Origin: Bicyclus anynana
Lineage: Eukaryota; Arthropoda; Insecta; Lepidoptera; Nymphalidae
DNA: 64,000 bases
Assembly: GCF_947172395.1 (NCBI RefSeq)
Contig: NC_069108.1
Location: 8,071,068 to 8,135,067, forward strand
Reading direction: 5' to 3'
The notes beneath the pieces were generated by a model, which did no database searches, was not told where the DNA came from, and saw only the letters and a list, made by a program, of their open reading frames with translations. Shown one piece after another: positions 52,063 through 63,955 of the stretch; within the stretch, counting starts at the first letter, position 1; each line of letters opens with the position of its first letter. A program made the position numbers and the translations under genes.

Positions 52063-52289
52063 ATAAAAAACCCGACTGCATAGATTATATAAAAAAACAA
52101 GCTCAGTCCAGAAGTGTAGAAAGCAATTAGAAAACAGTCGGGACCTGTAAATAATGTGAACGAAAATCATTCTATGCTATATATAAATAGGTGCCGACTA
52201 TTTTCTAATTGCTTTCTACACTTCTGGACTGAGCTTGTTTTTATTCTTTTCAGTTTTTTTGTATAATTTATGCAGTCAGGTTTTTTTAT
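52063..52289. mobile_element. long-TIR MITE upstream of ZNF2
   Basis: The arms are about 80-90 bp (ACCCGACTGCATAGATTATA, AACAAGCTCAGTCCAGAAGTG, AAAGCAATTAGAAAA) and nearly perfect inverted repeats around a 60-bp centre. The right arm has 11 extra bases. It is non-coding. Confidence 0.82.
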
Positions 52290-52559
52290 TTGTTTAATTA
52301 ATTTATTTATTTTTCAAAACAATCAGGGCCTTACTTAAGTATAATGATTCTATTTTCGAATAAAACCTTCTCCGTTTTATAGCAGGCTAGTACTCGTAAC
52401 AGACAAGAATTAAAAAAAACAAGATTACTTTAACCCCTAGAGGCTGAAATGCTTGTTTAGCGCCGCTGTGGAGTGGTAATATGAGTGTTTTGAGCAAGAG
52501 TAGTGAAAATTAGGTGGTATATTTACCATTTGCGTTTTATCCATTATTTACCCTGTAGA

Positions 52560-52722
52560 AATGCGAAAGGGCTTTCATCACAAACACCGGTTATTAAATG
52601 TTCAAAGCTGAAATTTGGCAGGGAGGTAGTTTATAGTTAGTAGATATCCACTAAGAACGGATTTTGCGATAGGACTGGATTAAAGGGGACTAAGGGCGGA
52701 CGAAGTCGCGGGCGTCCGCTAG
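52560..52722 (+). mobile_element. Helitron 3' part
   Basis: It ends GGGCGGACGAAGTCGCGGGCGTCCGCTAG. The upstream GCTGAAATTTGGCAGGGAGG is shared with 35580-35620. The 5' end is lost. Confidence 0.72.
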
Positions 52723-53192
52723 TACATAATATGTAAGTTGTAAATGAAACAATAGTTATTGTGATTTGTATTTTATTTTTACACTCCTTTTATTAGCTTC
52801 ACTTGTATACCTTGTATCATGACAATATCTCAATTTATTATTTACAATTGTCAAGGTCTATTTCCTGTCATGATACTTCAATGTACCGGCGTATCATGAC
52901 GTAGTATCATGATTTAGTTGGACTTATGTATGTAAGAAAATCTTGAAATCTTAATTTGACCCACTTCCCAGTCTTCGATTAGGATGAAATTTTGCACACG
53001 CTCTGATTTCTGATGACAATACATGACTAGCTAAGAAACGTCATTACAAATCCAATATGGCGACCTCCCCAAGTTGGCGGACTGGCTGTTTCCACCCCCA
53101 TGATATAGATATCAAATGAAAGGGTTAACTGTCAGGAATACGAAAAAATAGTCACGTGCCTTAAATTAAATCCAATATTTTAAATTTTTAGT

Positions 53193-53387
53193 GAAAATGG
53201 GAACAGAGAAAATTCACCAAGAACACACACAGTTAAAAAAACACGCTTTCAGCATGAAAGCGTGTTTTTTTAACTATTTAAAGTTATTATTTGTGAAATA
53301 TTAAAAGTTTAATTCTAAAGACAATCATCTTCGGAAGAATTCTTCTACGATTTCTGTTCTTGGTGAATTTTCTCTGTTCCCATTTTC
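53193..53387. mobile_element. nested double hairpin (foldback element)
   Basis: The outer arms are 32-bp perfect inverted repeats (GAAAATGGGAACAGAGAAAA... at 53193-53224 and its complement at 53356-53387). Within, an independent perfect 21-bp stem (53231-53251 / 53255-53275, AGTTAAAAAAACACGCTTTC) has a 3-base loop. Confidence 0.88.
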
Positions 53388-53636
53388 TCACCGCTATTTG
53401 GTATTATGTCGTTATTGCAGCATTTTCCAAATTTTCCTATCTTGAATAAGTCTGATTTTTGTAAAACATTACGAATTAAATTACCAATGTACTATAATAT
53501 TTCTAAATTATGTTTTTATTTGTTTTGTAGAAGAAGCTTTAAGTGCAATAATTAATTACTTTTCTTTCAATATGATGACCCTATTTAAAAAAGTGCCCTG
53601 TAAAAGAAATGTATGGAACTCAAATGTGCCATCATT

Positions 53637-53935
53637 TCAAATTCAAAATTCATTTATTTCAAGTAGGCTCAGTTTACAAGCACTTTTGACACGTCATTTG
53701 ACTATTTGTAAAGATTCTACCACCGGTTCGGAAGGCAGGTTCTGCTGAGAAGAAACCGGCAAGAAACTCAACAGTTGCTCTTTTGAAAAAGTCATACAGT
53801 ATTATAATTTACAATTGATAACAATTACAATTTCTTATAGTTTTATTTCCTGTGTGAAGGTGGAAGCTGATCCTCCAAGCACCTTTATCGTTAAGGAACT
53901 CATCAATAGTGTAGTAACCTCGAAGATTTTTAAAA
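53637..53935 (-). pseudogene. LINE 3' end, same family as 19705-20080
   Basis: Matches 19705-19990 nearly base for base (CCACCGGTTCGGAAGGCAGG, GAGCAACTGTTGAGTTTCTT on the minus strand), with an extra ACTTTTGACACGTCA segment. Only C-terminal codons and 3' UTR remain. Confidence 0.75.
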
Positions 53936-54638
53936 CTTGTACACTTATCAAGGTTGGTAAATTGGTATTATACTCGTGTCTACTCTTTGTTTTTACAAAG
54001 TTGCTGTAAAAATGTATGGCAGGTGCTGAATTTTCAATACAAGAAAAAAAAGTTATCTTTAAAATGTTTTACAATAACTGCCTACTTGTTTAAATTTAGT
54101 TATGCAGTCATTTGTAATTTGTTATTAAAAAATACTTTTACTTATCAGATCTTACTAAAACATTAATTGTTATTAATAAAAATTACTATTACTTAATACT
54201 TTAATAATTTCAACAAAAATCAGATCTTTAAATTCTTAATTACATTGGCATTGAAAAAATTGATTCAAGAATGAAAATTAAAAAAATAATATAATTGGGT
54301 CACCCTAGGAATTTTTGGAAAACTGTTCAAATAAGTGTGTCTACCATTTGCGTTTTATGCAATAATTACGGGACACCCTATATAATGATACTGCGCGCTG
54401 ATTGACACTTCACTTGTTAAGTGCTGATGCAGTCAAGCGTTAACTTGTGAATGATTAAACAACCGGTAGCAGGTGTTCAGATATGTATCAGCGAAACTTG
54501 TCCAGTGCCGAACTACGAGTACATTACATCTTTGACATTCATGCTTTGTTGAACATCATTATCATTGACAGCATTGCATATCTCTTACAAGGGAGGCATC
54601 TTCATCTTCTTGTATAAGGCTAAACTATTTTATCACAA
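53936..54638. other. ZNF3 3' flank, AT-rich, no gene seen
   Basis: No coding exon or recognised repeat. The region between the LINE end and the ZNF3 stop codon presumably includes its 3' UTR. Confidence 0.45.
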
Positions 54639-57600
54639 TTACTCTTGAGGCATAATGTCACTGTGGATTGTCATCTTATGCCTCAATAACTTACTTCTAT
54701 CTGCAAATTTATAGTTACATATCTCACAAGAATAGGGGCTTTCGCCCGTGTGAGTTTTCATGTGATGTTTATAATGATGTTTATGTGCATATCTATAATT
54801 ACATATCTCACAACAAAAAGGCTTCTCGCCAGTGTGCGTCTTCATGTGATTCAATAAATGATGTTTATGTGTACATCTATAGTTACATATCTGACAAGAA
54901 AAAGGCTTTTCACCAGTGTGGCTTTTTTTGTGTTTATTTAAATCACTTTTGTATGCACTTCTATAATTGCATGTCTCACACGAAAAAGGCTTCTCGCCAG
55001 TGTGCGTTTTTATGTGATTTAGTAAATGATGCCTGTGTGCACATCTATAGTTACATATCTCACAAGAAAAAGGCTTTTCGCCAGTGTGGCTTCTTTTATG
55101 TTTTGCTAAATCACCTTTGTGTGAACATCTGTAATTGCATATCTCACAACAAAATGGCTTTTCGCCAGTGTGCGTTTTTATGTGATCTAATAAATTATGT
55201 TTGTGTGCACATTTATATTCGCACATCTCACAACAAAAAGGCTTTTCGCCAGTGTGTGTTTTCGTGTGACGAACAAAATTACCTTTGTTGGCAGTTTTGT
55301 AATTGCACATCTCACAAGAGTAAGGCTTTGCACCAGTGTGGGTTTTCACCACTCTGGGTTCGAAAGTGTCAAGGATTAGTTCCCTTTTCGGGGTCGCAGC
55401 TGCTTCTTCAGTTGCCTGCACTTTGTATTCGTTGTTTGCCGCAAGTCTCGCGGACAGTGGAGCGACTGAAACAAAACAGTCTTCTTATAATTTACTCCGA
55501 CAAACCTTTGCGACAGCTCTACTTCTAATAAGTGTGACCGCCTGAACGTCGCTCTCGCAATGTTTACCAATAATCTAGACTTATAATAAATCTGTAGAGA
55601 GGTCAATTCTGTAGAAGAAATATATTTTCAAAATAACTAACAGGGGGTGATCGATACTGATGCCAAAAATGCAATTAGTAAATTTTTTTGTCTGTCTGTA
55701 TGTTCGTTATATATTATATTCTCTGGATTCACGGCTCTTCCCAGGTATACGTAGGATAATAGGGGTAGAGGTAGGGTGGGGTAGGGTAGGTTAAAATGAT
55801 TGACGCATATTCGATCTTCCATGATAACAAAGCAGGTGTACCCCAGGGTTCCGTCTTGGGTCCAACACTTTATCTAATATACACTGTAGATATTCCAATC
55901 TCAAACAGCGTACTTACCGCTACATTTGCTGATGATACAGCTATATTGTGTAATAACAAAGACGCAAATATGGCTTCAAATATTCTACAAGTACACCTGA
56001 ACAAGATAAATTCATGGATCTTTTAACTATGTCACACCATAGTAAAAAAACGCGATGAATAAGGCTTCTGAAACCTTAACTGGCTTATGGGAAGGCATTC
56101 GCATGTCTCGCTCAGTAATAAATTGCTCATTTATAACAGTAATAAAACCAGTGTGGACCTATGGCATTGAAGTATGGGGTACAGTCAAAAACTCAAACTT
56201 GGAAATACTACAAAGATTTCAGAACAAAGTTTTAAAAACCATCACAAATGCTCCATGGTTCACTAAGATATCAGAAGTACATGTGAGTATCTAGACATAA
56301 AAACAGTATAAGAAGAGGTTGGTCTCAGATCAATGAGATGAGGTGCAAAACAGATGCAGTCTATCGCTCCCCATATTGGCGGTGTACAAGGAGACTATTA
56401 TAACTCTCAAGATACACCTAAATCACAAATCCAACTAAATTTGAACTTCATGAACAACTCAGCAATAATATAACAATACTAATAATATAGATAAGAGAAA
56501 AGTCACAAACAAGTTCACTAGCCCCTCACCTAAAGCCTGAGCGCAGTCTGCAGCCGGGGGAGGGACATCATTCAGCCTCCGACTTCTTGTCCTGTGAAAA
56601 CATAGCAGCACAATATGAGTTTGCTTGCTGAGCACCATACTACTACACAATTATGACGTCACGGTTTTGTAAGGTCATAAGTTTTGTGTAGGCGTTTAAA
56701 CAAAATTAGGCAGGTAACACAAGACTCTAGAGTACAATCAATTTCTGTGTCCAGCATTTGTGGACTATAAGAAAGCTTTAGACACCATTGAAACCTGGGC
56801 TGTTATGGAGGGTCAGAGACGTAAGGTTCTTGAGTAATCACATATCGGTAAGCGGAGGTTCATACAACCCATGCTTGCATGCGAGCAGTGTTGCTATTAG
56901 TGTCGTTGTATACTGACTTGTTCTGCAGCATGAGTGAGTCACTGCTGCCGCTCACAGCTGCACGAGTCTCGCACACTTGTGATGCAACACACGCAGCGAC
57001 TTCGCCAGCGTACTGTCAAATACAAAACTCATTTACAACATGTTTGTCCATCCACAGAGGACATTGTGTGATAGACATGCAGATGCCATATACTGTGAAC
57101 TAGTCTCACCTTGAGATGCTCGCTCATATGTTCATAGTATTCATTCTCTAGCATAAACTCTTCGGAACAGAGCGTACATTCAAAGGTAATACTTTCAATC
57201 TTAATGAAATTCTCTGTTTCAGGCACATGTACTGGAACTGTAGTGCAGGAAGCTTGTGCATTTGATTGAATTTGATTTTGATGAAGGGATTCATTTATAT
57301 CTTCATCCAGTGAATATTTTTCCAACTTTATGCTTATATTGGAGTAATTGTCATTGGAAACACAGTTGTTGCTGGAATTGTCTATTAAATTGTCATCTTT
57401 ATGAATTGGTTCAATGAGATCAGCATTTGACAAGGAGCAAAAACTGTTTTCATTTTTAAGCACAAGTGTTGTTGCAACATCTCCCACTACAGATTCCTCT
57501 GCTGCTATCTGTTCCTCTTCATCAGTGTGATCTATGTACAAGTCACAGTGATTAGCTGCTAATGTGGTTTGTGTCAAATTAAACTTCAGATGTTCTGTTG

Positions 57601-60304
57601 TGCAGTTCATCAATTCTTTATGTTGTAATGTAATCTGAAAAAAGTCATTATTTACTTCTTACCAGATGGTTCACCAAAGGAAGGTAACAAGGATTGTCAA
57701 GTTTACAAGTGAATGTAACCATTACTACTAAGTACTCACTAATTCATCTTGTGCAAGTAAGTCTGTCATCAGTGAATGGGCTCTCAAGCACAAGTCTCTA
57801 AATCTACTGAAGTTAATCAATCTCTGAGCACACAGCACACAGAGTGTTTGCTTCAGGTTTCCTCCACGACACAACTGAAACAACTGCACAGAAATAGCAA
57901 AGGCTGTCAATACAGTTTGGTAAGAGAGTTCAATTCAATTTATTTATTTGCAATTGTATAATTAGGTACATTAGCTGGTATACAATGAATGTTGAAGTAG
58001 GTACATTACACTGCTTGTCATATACTGGCATGCAAATTTCTTAAAACACTATGGTCAAAATAAATATAAAATTAAATTCGTTTTTTAGAATATTTTAAGT
58101 GCACTATATTTATTTATGTAATTTTAAAATGCCTTATTCTCTAAAGTGTCAATCAATTATGTCAAAGTTTATTAAAAATATCAATTAAATAATCTTTTAT
58201 AGATTAATATTTTCTTTCTTTCTTTAATATTTCATTTTGTGAGCAATAATTCTTTGATTTTATTCTTAAATACAGCAGCACTCAAGTTTCTGTTGGTTTT
58301 TTTTTTATGGTACAATTAATGGTTTAATACACTTCTTTTGTGCCTTGAAAACTTTATCACGGTCAAATGAATTCCCCCAGAATATGCTACCATAGCGTAC
58401 CGTAACACAACTGACTGATTTATTACTTTTGAGAGCATATACAGAGCAAAGGAAAATCTATTCAATTTTGTACACAAGTCTTCAATATGAGTTTTCCAAT
58501 TCAGGCAGTCATCTTTATAAAGAACTAAAAACTTTGTGCTTGTAGTCTCTGCTATATTTTCCCCCAAGTAATTTACATTCAATGTCAATTTATTATATTT
58601 ATTTATTATAATTATTTATTATATTTATTTACAAACATCATAATTATTTTAGTCTTGTCAAGATTTATAATTAGGATTTGACTGTCAACCACTGAATATT
58701 ATTTATAACTGTATTATTTATGTCATTTTCAAATGAATCTTTAGAGTCACCTACCAAAATAACTGTACTGTCATTAGCAAAAAAGAATGTTTGATAATTA
58801 GTAACAGAAGGTAAATTGTTTATGTAAATTATAAATATCAGTGGACCGAGTATACTCCCTTGTGGAACTCCATATGACACGGTTTTATTGGTCTGACACG
58901 TATTTTGTTTCTATATGGTCAGTTATTTCAGTCATCTGTTTCCTACCCGATAAAGCCGAGTTTTAAAGCATTCCCTCTAATACCATATCTACTTAGTTTA
59001 TCTATCATTATAGGGTGGTTCACATAATCAAACGCCTTAGTGAGATCCATAAAAAGAGCTTCGCTTATCATGATATCACAATTCCCCCGACAGTTTTATC
59101 ACATAGCAGAAACAATCAAATTGTCAACTCACAGACAGTCCAGTTATCTGTTCATATGCCTCCTCCAACTTGTGTTTACTCATTAGAGACAGCTTGCTGT
59201 CAGTGTCCAGGCATATCATGCACATCTGTAAGTATACCAATAGTTACTTCTACATTACTGATTGTATGTGAGTAATGTTGATATTAAAATGGTTGTCTCA
59301 GCTCCTTGACCTACCCTTACATACAATACAAGTTCTACATACACATATATCATGTGAAACTGACCTGCACTGTTGAAGGAATAGCATTGGGGCGAATCTG
59401 CTTTACACAACATGCGGTTTCATAAAAGTCGTCATGTGTAAAGTGCTGAGAGCAGACCACAGCAGGGTCAGGCAGGTGATGCTCTTGTGTGCTGAGAGCT
59501 TGGAGCCAAGCTGCACGCAGACTAATATCACTGGGAAATCTGTGAATTACAATTTATTGTACACACTGACAAATCACTTAAAACACACTCTCAGTATTTA
59601 CACATAGATTGTCACGCATAAGTATGAAACTTGTAACCAGCACAATCTTAAAGTTTTTTTTTTTTGAGTTCCAATTTTATCTGCAATCAGTTTTACAACT
59701 TTAATCAGATGTGATGTGAGGCTGTTGGCAAAATATATATAAAAAAAAAAATCTTAAAATGATATATTAATCAAGCTCAGTCTTCAATTTCTTGTTTAAT
59801 ATTAATCAAGATCGCATTTATAAGAACAAGCGGACACCCGCGACTTCGTTCGCCATTAAACCTCCTTAATCTGACCATTACCTCCCTGTTAAATTTCTTC
59901 TTTGTAAGTCAAGCAAATTACGACATATTGTGAGTGACCTTTCGTTATAAACATATAGATTTCCAAGTAACAGTCCTGAGGTACGGTTGGTGATGATACT
60001 AGGTTTTTTTTTCGTGTTGAGTAAGTGCCGAGTGGATCACTACGGCGACACCGGGGGGTTCAGGCGAGCGCAGAAGCATCGCCTGATGAGACCCGAAGGT
60101 TGAAATAAATATAGAGGACGGAACTACTACGGTAATAGGATACAGTACCGGTACGACACTACGACTATCAATGTACAGTACAGTACATTGATAGTCGTAG
60201 TGGAATTTCATATAAATTACTCACACATGAAAAGTAATTCCCGTTCTCTGTGATGTGGATACATTGTCTGAAGTGTTACCGCAGAAAGGGACGCAGCACC
60301 GCAT
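54639..60304 (-). CDS. ZNF3: THAP-ZAD-C2H2 zinc-finger protein, complete
   Basis: The best-preserved paralogue. Exons (minus): 60304-60225, 59539-59365, 59225-59133, 57874-57740, 57634-57110, 57012-56918, 56591-56530, 55465-54639. All junctions are AG/GT with matching phase; 1,992 nt, 663 aa. THAP, residues 1-85: MRCCVPFCGN, FPSDISLRAAWLQAL with W38, VVCSQHF, NAIPS. ZAD, about 86-161: MCMICLDTDSKL...LCVLCAQRLINF. The linker 162-336 is longer than in the others and ends with one finger (CTLCSEEFMLENEYYEHMSE). Exon 6 has a single YAGEVAACVASQVCETRAAV unit. The C-terminus has eight consecutive C2H2 fingers with TGEKP linkers, ending HKMTIHSDIMPQE and a normal stop. Introns 3 and 7 have LINE insertions. 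Nuclear DNA-binding factor of unknown target. Confidence 0.86.
55796..56300 (+). pseudogene. Jockey-like LINE fragment in ZNF3 intron 7
   Basis: The forward reading AGVPQGSVLGPTLYLIYTVD, then TFADDTAIL, is the reverse transcriptase core with the FADD box. It is followed after a frame break by the C-terminal GLWEGIRMSR, KPVWTYGIEVWGTVKNSN and RFQNKVLKTITNAPWF. It lies antisense to ZNF3 and is truncated at both ends, with about 250 bp deleted inside. Confidence 0.82.
57928..59062 (-). pseudogene. Jockey/CR1-like LINE fragment in ZNF3 intron 3
   Basis: The minus strand carries FMDLTKAFD, HPIMIDKLSRYGIRG, GVPQGSILGPLIFIIYINNL and a catalytic box FANDS where FADD(S/T) is expected, then WKTHIEDLCTKLNRFSFALY and further C-terminal codons. 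Several stops are present. By comparison with ZNF2 intron 3, the LINE replaces about 270 bp of the ancestral intron. Confidence 0.8.
59826..59960 (-). mobile_element. Helitron 3' fragment in ZNF3 intron 1
   Basis: AAGCGGACACCCGCGACTTCGTTCG is a mutated reverse Helitron terminus. The following TCTGACCATTACCTCCCTGT resembles other copies. Degenerate. Confidence 0.55.
60157..60202. repeat. perfect 20-bp hairpin in ZNF3 intron 1
   Basis: CACTACGACTATCAATGTAC and its exact complement with a 6-base loop, 22 bp from the exon 1 donor. If transcribed it could mask the 5' splice site. Confidence 0.88.
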
Positions 60305-62370
60305 TGTTAAAATTATTAGAACAATTTTAATTGAAATAAACGAAAATTTCAGCACACACCACACCACAGATCACAAACATAAAATATCAATTGTCAGTCA
60401 TGGTCATTGTCAATTTGTCATGTCAAAACACCATTGCCACCACAGAGCCAGAGACCCACAGATTACTAATACTAAGAATTTACTCTTGCTTGTCAGCTTT
60501 TTGCTTTTTATATTTAGCTATACGAGTATATGCTGTATCCGCTGTATCTGCCTTTAAGCTGCAAATTTTGGATTTACCGCCCAAAAATCGTTCGTACTCG
60601 ACTAAAATATTATAATAAAGGAGTCCAATTTAGGCTCAAACAAATTTATTTATTTTTATAGGGTACCAACAGGTTATGACAATTAAAATTGAGTTTTACA
60701 AAACATAGATTAGTGAAGTTGTTGTGTCATAGACCCACTTATAGGTTACCTCAACATGCGTAATTTAGTACTCGAATAGATACATAAAAAGAAATTAAAA
60801 GAATAATATTTTTTTTTTTTTTTTAACTATTTAGCTTTATAATTTTAGTATAGATATCTATACAAAAGTTATTCTATCTATCTGTAATTTGTCATTTAAT
60901 ATTTATGATTAATCAAGTAGGTACATAAATAGGCTAAACTTATTATAAAAATAAAATATAATAAATAGGTTAATTAGACTAAATTAGGGAGAAAACTGTT
61001 TTAGATTTGCGTTTGAAAATATAGATATGGATCTATCACACAATTACATTATGAACACACAATTAGAGAGGGATCGGCCTCGCTAGACGTTACCCTTCGG
61101 TCAAAATTCAATAATATTTATTAATTAACGATCTAACGTTTCCGTCGTTTAAAGTGTTCCTAAAAACTTCCGATTTGTATAGTTAAATGACATAACAAAC
61201 AGTCAACAACGCATATTTTATTAAAAGACGACGTCGCAAATATATCTAAGTTAATTATATGAATAATTTTATTTTATTAATAACTAAAACAATATCTAAA
61301 AATAATCGATGTTCTGTGTATAAAGTCCAAGCGGTATGTTTGTTAGTTATTGTAAAAATTACACGTGTGTGTATTGCGAATCATTATCGTAGTGTGTAGT
61401 GTAAGGACATAAAATACTTCGATTATAAAAAAATCATTTAGTCATGTTAAATATTTTAAATAACTGAGTGAATTTAGGTGTTAACACCTAAATTCACCAA
61501 CAAAATGAGAAGTTGGAGAATTTGGAAGATACAAGTCCATATATATTTGGTCTGAGTCTTATGGCTTTTTAGACACTGGCTGGAGAACAGACGAACAGTC
61601 GAGTAGACACGAGGACCGGTAGGTTTTTACACCAATTTATCAGTATTTCTCTAATTGTGAAAGTGCAGGCATAGGCGAGCGCAGAAATAACGCATGATGA
61701 GGCCCGAAGGCAGAAGCAGAAAAGATACGCGCAATTACTCTCTAAGGGCGTCTCCTCTGAGACTGGGACCTCGGCCTAGAGGCCGTATTTAGGCCTGAGT
61801 GTGAGTACCTAGTACTACGAATATTCATGCGATCCTGGCTCGCGGTCGATTACCAAGATTATTCTTTCTGTTTCTCGAAACTGAAATTCATGTAGGTATA
61901 GCTACATTGAAGATATTGTGAGGGGGAGGATACTGAAGCCAATTTTTTTTTATTTTTTGTCTGTCCGTATTTTATGTTGATCGGGCATTACGCCGAAACT
62001 ATTTTTAAACTTAATGAATTCAAACAAAAACTTGGCACGATTAGATCAACGGGGCAGGATGCGCAGAAAAACTTTAACAAGTTTGTGTATGCACCTTAAT
62101 TAAATAAATAAAAAAAAAAGATACCGCGAAAATCGTATCAAACGGGTCGAAAGTTTGCATGGAAGGTCCTTCATTTTTCTAATTACGTTTGTAAAACCAG
62201 AAACTACCAAAACTAATGTCATTCAAGATTTTTCAAAATTCTACCCCTAAATGGCTTGGTAAAAAGGGGTTGAAGTTTTATTAATTTACATAATTATATC
62301 GTTAATGTTTTGAGTTACACTTCTGTAAAACGATTATATTATTGTGACTATCTATTGGCAATTCATTCCG
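60305..62370. other. ZNF3 upstream region, no gene seen
   Basis: Mostly AT-rich. The segment 61070-61170 (CTCGCTAGACGTTACC, GATCTAACGTTTCCGTC) is a diverged match to the upstream blocks of ZNF1 and ZNF2. A perfect 30-bp palindrome (GTGAATTTAGGTGTT and complement) lies at 61468-61497. A degenerate Helitron-like piece is at about 61985-62300. Confidence 0.5.
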
Positions 62371-62371
62371 G

Positions 62372-62546
62372 CGAAGGAAAACATCGTGAGGAAACCTGCT
62401 TAACAGAGAATTTTCTTAATTCTCTGCGTGTGTGAAGTATGCCAACCCGCATTGGGCAGCGTGGTGGACTATTGGCCTAACCCCTCTCATTCTGAGAGGA
62501 GATTCGAGCTCAGCAGTGAGTCGAATATGGGTTGATAACGACGACT
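62372..62546 (+). mobile_element. SINE family A, 3' half
   Basis: GAAGGAAAACATCGTGAGGA to GTCGAATATGGGTTGATAAC. The tRNA-like head is missing. Confidence 0.8.
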
Positions 62547-62636
62547 ATCTATTATATAGAAAACATACGAAATTATATATGGAAGAAAGTGTAATACTAT
62601 GTTGTTGAGATGTGATGAACGAGGGCGATATGCAGA

Positions 62637-62712
62637 CTTTAGAGGTGGTCACTATCGAGAGAATCCATTAAAACACAGATAGCAAACTTATGCGTTTAAT
62701 CTTTAATAACTT
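62637..62712. repeat. remnant of a further zinc-finger array unit
   Basis: GAGGTGGTCACTATCGAGAGAATCCATTAAAACACAGATAGCAAACTTATG matches 47812-47910, the 3' flank of ZNF2, in the same orientation, apart from about 30 missing bases. A LINE fragment follows at 62775. Confidence 0.7.
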
Positions 62713-62774
62713 ACAATATAATATCACATATATCTGAGGCTTACAATCTTCAGTATCCAACTGTTGGAACGTTA

Positions 62775-63530
62775 AACTGAGAGACCTCGATCCCACGCAC
62801 GTAGCCTTCTACCAAGTGGTTTGAGATATCTCAAAGCCGACCGTCTCGCTGCCACTCCACCTCTCAAACTCCCTCCCAAACGCGATCGAGAACATCGATA
62901 AGGTCGAATGCCTAACCGACAGTCTCGAAGCCCAGTGCACTTCTGCACTCGTAAAATCACACGCGAAAAAAGTGAAGTCCGAACTCACTTTGATCTTATT
63001 CCACCCCCTGGACGGGGTCGAAATCACCCCTACGTCATGCGAAGAAGTCTCTGCGGATATCAAGGGCTTGCGCAAAAAGAAGGCCCCGGGCCTTTATTAC
63101 ACACGATTAGCAATAAAGCTTTAAAGGTCCTCCTGGTCCAGATAATCAACCATGGTGAACATCTTCAATGTTCTAGCCCACTGCGCCTGACGCATGGAAA
63201 GAAGTCACGGTCATTGGCATCCACAAGTCGGGTAAACCCCGCGATCTCCCGACTAGCTACCGCCCAATCAATCTTCTTAACACCATAGGCAAGGTGTACG
63301 AGATAATCATTTTGAATCTCCTCAAAGCCATCTGTGATGAGAAACAACTTCTCATCAACCAACAGTTTGGATTTCGGTGTAGACACTGGTGTGTTCACCA
63401 AGCGCACCGCCTCACTGAGCACATCCTAAACGGGTTTAATAAATTCTACAACCCTATCGCCATAGCTGTGCAATTATCTGGACATACAGTATACAGTATA
63501 CTTCTCGCCAAATTTCGAAGTTCTTTTTTC
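62775..63530 (+). pseudogene. Jockey-like LINE fragment, endonuclease-RT linker and RT start
   Basis: The forward reading has ADIKGLRKKKAPG, a broken stretch, then VIGIHKSGKPRDLPTSYRP and INLLNTIGKVYE in shifting frames. From 63294 it reads IIILNLLKAICDEKQLLINQ and QFGFRCRHWCVHQAHRLTEH. This is the N-terminal half of a Jockey reverse transcriptase. At least two frameshifts and stops are present. Confidence 0.8.
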
Positions 63531-63639
63531 ATGATAAACCAACCATTTCTCACAAATTGAAAAATGTGAGTTAATTGTATTTCTCATATAAGCGAATTTA
63601 ATGTAATTCTTTTGATACAATAAAAAGGGCTCTTGCCAC

Positions 63640-63955
63640 CATAAATATTCCTGCGCTAATCGAGCCGTCAGGAATCAGTCGGGATGATGGCAAGAGACCT
63701 GATGGATTGACGCTGGTTCCCTGGGAAATGGGGCGGGCCCTAATGTGGGAGGCTACATGTGTCGACACATTAGCACCGTGTCATATCAGGGAGACAGAAT
63801 CAAGACCGGGAGCCGCAGCAGAAAAAGCTGAAACCGGTAAGTGGCTCAAGTATGCATCTCTGACAGAGAGTTACATATTTGTACCTTTTGCTGTGGAGAC
63901 CCTTGGGCCATGGAGTCGCAGTGCCAAAAAATTTTATCGAATAATAATAAGAATA
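63640..63955 (+). pseudogene. retroelement-like polyprotein C-terminal fragment
   Basis: The reading NIPALIEPSG, DGKRPDGLTLVPWEMGRALM, then WEATCVDTLAP and VPFAVETLGPWSRSAKKFY matches, from memory, a conserved tail found after reverse transcriptase domains in many invertebrate retroelements. It is open from 63707 to 63991. The family is unresolved and it continues toward the window edge. Confidence 0.5.
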
